DNA of 64,000 nucleotides from Bolinopsis microptera (lineage: Eukaryota; Ctenophora; Tentaculata; Lobata; Bolinopsidae): positions 4,857,001-4,921,000 of the forward strand of contig NC_087073.1 of NCBI RefSeq assembly GCF_026151205.1, read 5' to 3'. Made by a program: the position numbers and the translations under genes. The notes under the pieces are model-generated. The model did not search any database, was not told the origin of the DNA, and saw only the letters and a program-made list of their open reading frames with translations. This document shows positions 58,501 through 64,000 of the stretch, in pieces. Each line of letters starts with the position of its first letter. Within the stretch, counting starts at the first letter, position 1.

Positions 58501-61500
58501 AAAAACGATCTTGGCTTCACTTCTCCCGGCTTTAAGTGGCATGTATTCGAAAGAGAAGAGTCCCTCCGAGTTAGCAGGGACCGTGAAAGTGGGGAGGAGA
58601 GATATCTCTGTGGAATTGTGAAGCTGGGTGTTGAGGGTAACGGATACTGACAGAGGGTTGAACAGCGGTATTGTGTAGCTCACTGACTGACGAACTGGTG
58701 CTGTCAGTTTGATCGTGTCGATCACTCCCGCAGCAGACACTTTGTAAGTCACAAAGTAGAACTGGAACTCTCCCGACTGCTCGTTCTTGAACGTTATCTG
58801 CGAGACGCATGCGTCAAACACGGTGTTTTACCACATGTCATGTCATGTCGGGCGTTACGTCGAGATACGCGCCCGATTTGACAAGTCAAATATCGTTCAA
58901 ATTGGTATAGGATAAAAACTGATAACCTTAGCGATGATTTGCTTTAAGTTTCTCTTGCTGTCGACCGAGTCTAACAATTTCAATGAGCTTTATCAATATC
59001 AACGATCCATTCTTTTTAATATCAACTGATTTAAAATAATAATATTTTCCATATCTTGGTAAAAAAGTGTCTTATCAAAATCTCTTCTTTCTTGAAGCCA
59101 CGTGGTTCAGATTGATATACTGAAACATCAATTTAAAAAATCCTGATTCGGCCCGATAATTTCAGACGATTTTAATCCCCATTTGCCTGGCTTCCGTTTG
59201 AGAAAAAAAGCACCTACCAAAAAGCCAAAAAGGGCATTAACAATTTCTTGATTAAGTGTTCAAGAAAAAATGCTACAAAGAACCGGTCCACTTCCAGTCA
59301 GGCTGAAAAAAAAGCTGATGAAGTCTCTGAACCTTTAAGCCATTTCTATCCGTAATATTATCTTGCACTGCTATTTACAAAACTACTTTGCAATCTTTGA
59401 AAGTACTTTGCTATTTTTGAAACAATATAATTTGAAGACGGAGAATTTATCATAATTAAGGGGGCAGGGGGGGGTACGGGTCTTTATGAAATTTCTCTCG
59501 AAATTGATTTTATAGTTGTTTCTGATAGAGGGGAGTGATATCTACCAGATGTTTTTGGTCCCATGGAAAAATTTCGTTCCTAGCCGAAATTATTGCCGGT
59601 CAAAGGTCAGTGCTCATGTGTAATTGTATTGCGCGAGCGATTTTCAATCGCGCGCCCTGAAAATCGAGTCTAAAAATCTATCTCCTCCTACATTTTTTGA
59701 GCAATCACCTTGAAACTTTTAGGATATGTTCTAAGGACCATTTAGAAACTTCTGGTCTATCAGAATTTTAAAATAGGCCTTAGAAAAGTTTTTATTCGAT
59801 TTTGAAAATCTTGGACCTCGTTTTTTGACGATTTTTTCAGGTCCAAGATTTTCAAAATCGAATAAAAACTTTTCTAAGGCCTATTTTAAAATTCTGATAG
59901 ACCAGAAGTTTCTAAATGGTCCTTAGAACATATCCTGAAAGTTTCAAGGTGATTGCTCAAAAAATGTAGGAGAAGATAGATTTTTAGACTCGATTTTCAG
60001 GGCGCGCGATTGAAAATCGCTCGCGCAATACAATTACACATGAGCACTGACCTTTGACCGGCAATAATTTCGGCTAGGAACAAAATTTTTCCATGGGACC
60101 AAAAACATCTGGTAGATATCACTCCCCTCTATCAGAAACAACTATAAAATCAATTTCGAGAGAAATTTCATAAAGACCCCCCCCTGCCCCCTTAAGATAA
60201 AGCAGACTAGACTTTTACCCGAAGCAATTTAATGTTTATTCGATAAAAAACATTTTGATTTTTCGTCTTTACGCTTATTTGGTAGTTGCTACAACTAAAT
60301 CATTTCCTCCGAAACAGGAAGCTCGGAAACTGAAGTTCTAATGGTTTTAAATCACATTGGTGTTAGACAAGCTGCCATTTTATCGCGCTTGGCAGGGATT
60401 AACTTAAGGAATCGGCGACCAATCAAATCTGCGAGCAGCTACAGCAGTAATTGCAATCAAAATTATGTCTAGATAATAATAATATGATACAAGATTTATC
60501 GTTCCTTGCTTTATCAGTTCTATAGAAACTCGTCCTGCGTTATTCGATCATGTCGAATTTTAATTATTTGAATTTCTTCTAGATAAGCGGCAAGCGCAGC
60601 AATATCCTATAAACGCAGCAATACCCTATAATATATATACCCTATAATACCCTACAAACATTTTAAAATTTAAAAAAATTTTGCATTTAAATTCGGTCTG
60701 TTTTACTATTTTTATCAACTTTTGTACACAGATCATTTTAAATATTTGTCAACTTGGTCTTAAAGTACGTTTCGAACGTCACTGCTTAAACCAGCTAGAT
60801 TTTTATTTGACATGTGCGTGTTGAGGAAGCGATCAACATGAACAGAAAATCATGTTTGGCTGACAAACGAGCAATTTCTGAGAATTTCAAGGCTGGCAAC
60901 ATTTCAAGCACAAGATACTAACCGGAGAGGCGTTCAACTACAAAGTTACAATATCTGTATATTTAAAGGAATCATACCTCAAGTATCAGTTGCATAAGTT
61001 AAACTTTCAAGAGCTCGCGATGGCAATTGCATAACATGTTAGATATTTCAATAACGTAAATTTCTTGTTGCAAATTAATAACAGTTGTAAATGAAATACA
61101 GTACAGGTTCCGCCTTGAATCCCTTGATTGTACACGGGGGGATGGAACTGCTCCTCACCCCTTTGTTAAGTATTAATTCCAAATATTATTTTACATTTTA
61201 GTTTCGCATCTGTACCAACCATGACCACTGAACCCCTAGTATATGATTTGATTAATTTTTTCTATTTAAAAGATCTTTAAAGAAGATGCTGTTATTTAAA
61301 CCGAGCAGTGGTCACCACTAAAGAGGTCGAATATGATTAAAAGTTGGTCTTATTTCATTTGCACTCAAACCTTGACGTTCTTTGACCTTAATATAAGCCA
61401 TACTTCATTTTGTAAATTAAACGGGCAATAGAACATGTTAAATACTTAAGGGGTTACCGGACTTTCAGTCTCTGACGTTTTAAACTACATTTTGAGGTGT

Positions 61501-62455
61501 GCGATACCATGTAACCATATGCCTAACAGATACCATTCGAAGCTGAAGTAAATTAACTTTTGATTAAATCGCTCGTCTACTAATATAATCCATCATTTAT
61601 AGCAGTTAAGTGTTAACCTATAACTATCATGATTTGGGATGGAACCCAGGAGCTATTTCACTGCTCCAGCACAGTAAATCTTATGTAGCGATATCTTATT
61701 GAATTTAGGACTACCAGCAGAAACCAATAATGTTCTAGACGACTAAATAGTAAAATGGTTTTAAAATAAAAAATATGCAGTTATAAAGTAATCTTATCCC
61801 TTGATCTGATACTTATTTATCCGTTTATTCCGGGTTTTCCGTAACGCAGCACTATAAATTACTAATTAGGTGACGTTCAAACTAGTCTTACCTTCGAGTG
61901 GACATTTCCCTCTTTGTACGCTTCAAACTGAAGCTTGTACTCTCGTTCACTCAATCCCGGCACGTCAATGTAATCAAAACCTTTGAGGTTAGTTGCGGGA
62001 TCAGGACGGTCTGGCTTTAAAATCTCTCTTATCACGATAAACCGCTGTGGGACTCGAAGCCAATTGTGAACTCTCAGAGTCTGGGGATTATAGTCAGGTT
62101 AAATCTAATAATAATATCACTGCTGCTTGACAGATCTGTTTCATTAAAATGACCAGGGTGGTATTATGTTTGGAGTGGAGACAGCAACGAAAACTTGCTA
62201 GATTTAAAGAAATTGAGGAATTTGTGTGATTGCGACGTGATTTTGACAGGTCTGTACTGTGTAATGGGTTAGTTATTTAACTGACGTCAATATTTGACCT
62301 CGAAGTTTGAAAGATAACGTCTCCATTACCTCGGTGTGCTGAGTTTTGGCGGGAATGTCGATGGGCAGTGTTGCAATGGGTCTGGGTTGATCACTGAAAC
62401 CTGTCATGTTGTACAGAAGTCCAGTTCCGTCTGGTAACGGGAAAAATATCGAGCC
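52267..62455 (-). CDS. HYDIN: HYDIN (hydrocephalus-inducing protein), C-terminal part, five exons
   Basis: Consecutive exons 62455-62330, 62080-61892, 58797-58468, 57191-56921 and 52501-52267 join in phase and follow the C-terminal region of animal HYDIN in order: 'PLPDGTGLLYNM', 'KPDRPDPATNLKGFDYIDVP', 'EFQFYFVTYKVSAAG', 'LLATPAGPERALIF', 'DFHVEKN', 'EVTFEPSQLGDSKGTL', 'GPFTIRAGQSIPVQFKN' and 'ELIRAKKT'. HYDIN is a giant MSP/ASH-domain protein of the central pair apparatus of motile cilia. Only about 384 residues are in view. The 5' exons lie right of the window and the last exons were not found. The introns (0.25, 3.1, 1.3 and 4.4 kb) are filled with foldback elements and a satellite. None interrupts an exon. 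Confidence 0.93.
52627..53422. mobile_element. TTAA-flanked palindromic foldback element, copy 1
   Basis: Starts TTAAGGGGGCAGGGGGGTC and ends with its reverse complement and TTAA. The arms are about 350-400 bp, near-perfect, facing at the 'GGTCCAAGATTTTCAAAAT' centre. An extra inner duplication around 'AAAGGTCAGCG' makes it 56 bp longer than the copy at 59456. No coding frame. TTAA targets are typical of the piggyBac superfamily. It lies in a HYDIN intron. Confidence 0.88.
53450..54962. mobile_element. 1.5-kb foldback element of AGCGCT subrepeats, 8-bp target duplication
   Basis: Ends 'GGTTCTTTTGCGATAGTCAA' and its reverse complement, flanked on both sides by CTAATTTC (8 bp). The arms consist of repeated 'CTAGCGCTGGATGGCGACAA' words (many with AGCGCT) and mirror each other. 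A copy of repeat family D (about 53945-54390) sits in the middle. An 8-bp duplication fits hAT, P or Merlin-type elements. No transposase in view. Confidence 0.88.
53945..54390. repeat. dispersed repeat family D, copy 3, nested, with telomere-like words
   Basis: Starts 'CTCGGATGATGATTAATCAC', contains several CCCTAA units near 54045-54130, and ends 'GTGATTTAGCACGCTCG'. A roughly 130-bp insert (about 54170-54300) with a (CT)n edge is flanked by 'GAAGTTGGTTA', a target duplication. Confidence 0.8.
55598..56758. repeat. 16-bp satellite, about 72 units
   Basis: The unit is 'TCTTATCTTGTCTCAC' with scattered one-base variants. A 304-bp (19-unit) higher-order block recurs: the variant series with 'TATCTAGTCTC', 'CTTTTCTCAC' and 'TTGTTTCAC' appears at about 55711-55900 and again 304 bases later. 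Long open frames through it only reflect the lack of stops. It lies in a HYDIN intron. Confidence 0.95.
56921..57191 (-). CDS. HYDIN: HYDIN exon (fourth in view)
   Basis: Reads 'VELLATPAGPERALIFKTG' to 'SKGTLIVSS' and one extra base before donor GTTATT. Confidence 0.92.
57450..58203. mobile_element. diverged relative of the mariner-like foldback element
   Basis: Shares with 43943-45236 the words 'GGTTGCGTGTGGGTA', 'GGGCCACCCTGTA', 'TAGACCCATATCTATA'-like and 'GGATACGTGATC'. It has facing arms around 57540 and 57730. The left terminus is missing. Confidence 0.75.
57795..57925. mobile_element. about 120-bp insertion with 12-bp target duplication
   Basis: 'ACAACCAACTT' occurs on both sides of a T-rich/A-rich start and a unique body ('GAGAGGCTGTGCCAAG'). 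It interrupts the element at 57450-58203 and may be a short interspersed element. Confidence 0.6.
58468..58797 (-). CDS. HYDIN: HYDIN exon (third in view)
   Basis: 110 codons from 'ITFKNEQSGEFQFYF' to 'DLGQYIYE'. Acceptor 'GTCTCGCAG', donor GTTTGT. Confidence 0.93.
59456..60195. mobile_element. TTAA-flanked palindromic foldback element, copy 2
   Basis: 740 bp, the cleaner copy. TTAAGGGGGCAGGGGGG at the left and its reverse complement ending TTAA at the right; the arms are close to perfect to the centre near 59825. It lies in a HYDIN intron. Confidence 0.9.
60196..61891. other. HYDIN intron remainder
   Basis: AT-rich, with no exon or clear repeat found. Confidence 0.5.
61892..62080 (-). CDS. 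HYDIN: HYDIN exon (second in view)
   Basis: 63 codons: 'TLRVHNWLRVPQRFIVI' to 'EAYKEGNVHSK'. Acceptor 'AATCCCCAG', donor GTAAGA. Confidence 0.93.
62330..62455 (-). CDS. HYDIN: HYDIN exon (first in view)
   Basis: 42 codons: 'GSIFFPLPDGTGLLYN' to 'IPAKTQHTE'. Donor GTAATG. Confidence 0.93.
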
Positions 62456-62889
62456 CTGGTATAAATAGGTTTTGTTAAATTAAACGAGAATGAATAAAAA
62501 TGAAATCCGAAAGATAATTACTTTTAATAGCTGGACTTATGAAACCTTCTTGGTGATGGCATTTTTTAGGTAATGAAATTTCATCAAATTTTTCCGATTG
62601 ATAGTTAGCATCATCAACAAGCCGTTATCCACTTTTTACTATAGGATGTGCCCGGCCCCGCAAAACTGCAGTGATGTTACTTAAAGCACCCAGTTACTAC
62701 CCAGTCGTTTGATTCGAATATACGCTGGAAAATCCTGGCGATCGTGAGACGAGACTCATTCTAAACAAACTTAGAACTCGAACCAACATGAGCTAAAAGT
62801 TCAGACTCTGAACTTGAAGCTAAAATAGCAACCTTCAGAAACCAGACAGAGCCATTCACCCCCAAACGCAATATTATAGTACCTACAAT

Positions 62890-62975
62890 CAACTAATTGG
62901 GTTCACTAACTGTACTCAATGTTCAACAGTCAACAAGGGAAAGACACCCACGAAGTCTGTAATATGGGAGCTGTT
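62890..62975. repeat. repeat shared with 36020-36090
   Basis: 'CTCAATGTTCAACAGTCAAC', then 'AAGGGAAAG' and 'ACACCCACGAAGTCTGTAAT', in both places. Confidence 0.75.
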
Positions 62976-62984
62976 GTAAGAGCT

Positions 62985-63910
62985 GTTTATCTATAACTGT
63001 AATGCACTTTCAGAGCCACCCTAACGCCAACGGTTAAAGCGTTATCATCATCAAGCGGGGAAACGCGTTTTATGTGAGAGCTGGTATCATGTTGATGTTG
63101 CAGCGACCACGCTCATTTGAAACAGTTTATATGGGTCTCGACTCTCGATCGATGATACTAAATACCTTTAATCTCATAAAATCAGTATTTAACTCCAGCT
63201 GTTTGTATCTCCTGGTATGGTATCATCCAGCATACCCATTACCCAACTCCCAGGAGTTAACTTCGTATCGTTTATAGCTTGTTTGATCAAACTTGTGAGG
63301 CGGGGATGCTCTTCCCGATTTAGCGTTTGCCAGTTCATTAGCCGAAACCTTTTTTAATAAGACGTTATGATGTTACCTTGTCATATTTCTTACCACTCAA
63401 GGACTAAGTAAATGGTGGCGAGATTCCAGGTGTTAGCCTTTAGCCATTCGTCTTTTAACATATAAACGTATTTGAGGTAGAATATGTCAAGACATCTCAT
63501 CAAACGAAGAGATCATTTTTGTTGTTACCCAATTGTTTGTGGGAATTTTAGAGTTGAAAACACACTTGTTTAGTTGATAGACACACAGCATCTGTTATAT
63601 ATATATATATTAATATTAATATATATATATATATATATTAATAGCCTATGATAGACTTGAAAAATGGCGAGGAGGTTGCGCACAACTCCGATACAGTATC
63701 ATGGCGCAACGGAAATCTATCACAATCGTAAATCGCTGTCATGTGTCAGAGCAAGATTGCGTTACCTCTCCGGCAGTCTCAAGTCTGAGAACATGGGTAT
63801 ATCATGCTTCGTAAAACCTACTTTGCCAGTAAACGATCACCTAAATAGTGATCGAGATCTCTGGAATGGGTTTTCACGCACAACAGGGCGTGACGATTGT
63901 GTCTCGGTAC
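62985..63910. repeat. dispersed repeat family E, copy 2
   Basis: Collinear with 45940-46960 in separate blocks, from 'CACTTTCAGAGCCACCCTAA' to the 'GCGTTACCTCTCC' and 'CAGTCTCAAGTCTGAGA' blocks. A palindromic (TA)n run sits at 63597-63645. Confidence 0.75.
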
Positions 63911-64000
63911 CTTGATCTATATAACGGCAACACTAAAAGCATAATCAATTCAACTAAAAACATCAGCAGCTTTGATTTTTAGGTTCCGTTAATTACCACC

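Overview
The window is animal nuclear DNA. The genes have short GT-AG introns, and several are clear metazoan orthologues: TGS1 (snRNA cap trimethylation), PGS1 (cardiolipin pathway), HAUS1 (augmin), the C-terminal part of HYDIN (axonemal central pair, so the animal has motile cilia) and Maf/ASMTL-type nucleotide pyrophosphatases. The sequence is AT-rich and unusually dense in foldback and miniature transposons. I cannot name the species. Nearly every gene has a splice-acceptor-like AG within about 25 bases upstream of its start codon, and all genes lie on the minus strand. This fits an animal with spliced-leader trans-splicing, such as a ctenophore or hydrozoan, but that is inference. Layout from low to high coordinates, all genes on the minus strand: 0-7 kb, three tandem BTB-domain genes, two about 98% identical at protein level and a diverged, frameshifted third. 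8-10 kb, two tandem Maf-family genes, the second with a changed motif residue. 10-13.3 kb, a five-exon gene for an unrecognised, probably helical and possibly mitochondrial protein. 13.8-15.7 kb, TGS1. 16.4-26.2 kb, three dispersed paralogues of a small family with a HEPN-like R-N-D-L-V-H motif; one is broken by a 7-bp duplication and one has a frame problem in a T run. They are separated by an orphan terminal exon, purine-rich GAGGAG tracts and nested miniature elements. 26.5-32.3 kb, PGS1, HAUS1 and a low-complexity nuclear-type protein. From 33 to 52 kb I see no host gene. This is a repeat-rich zone: a 1.5-kb tandem duplication carrying a palindromic element, a 4.17-kb A/B higher-order array (5 A units of 341 bp, 7 B units of 352 bp) with no length variation, a mariner-like foldback element, and several dispersed repeats. 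From 52.2 to 62.5 kb, five consecutive exons of HYDIN are separated by introns loaded with foldback elements: two TTAA-flanked palindromes, one 1.5-kb palindrome of AGCGCT-type subrepeats with an 8-bp target duplication, and a diverged mariner-like copy. The same introns hold a 16-bp satellite of about 1.16 kb. The host genes are mostly housekeeping genes with unrelated functions (RNA cap, phospholipid, mitotic spindle, cilium). The locally expanded BTB, Maf and HEPN-like families are the accessory part. The most unusual items are the HEPN-like family, the co-oriented genes with start-proximal acceptors, and the A/B array.
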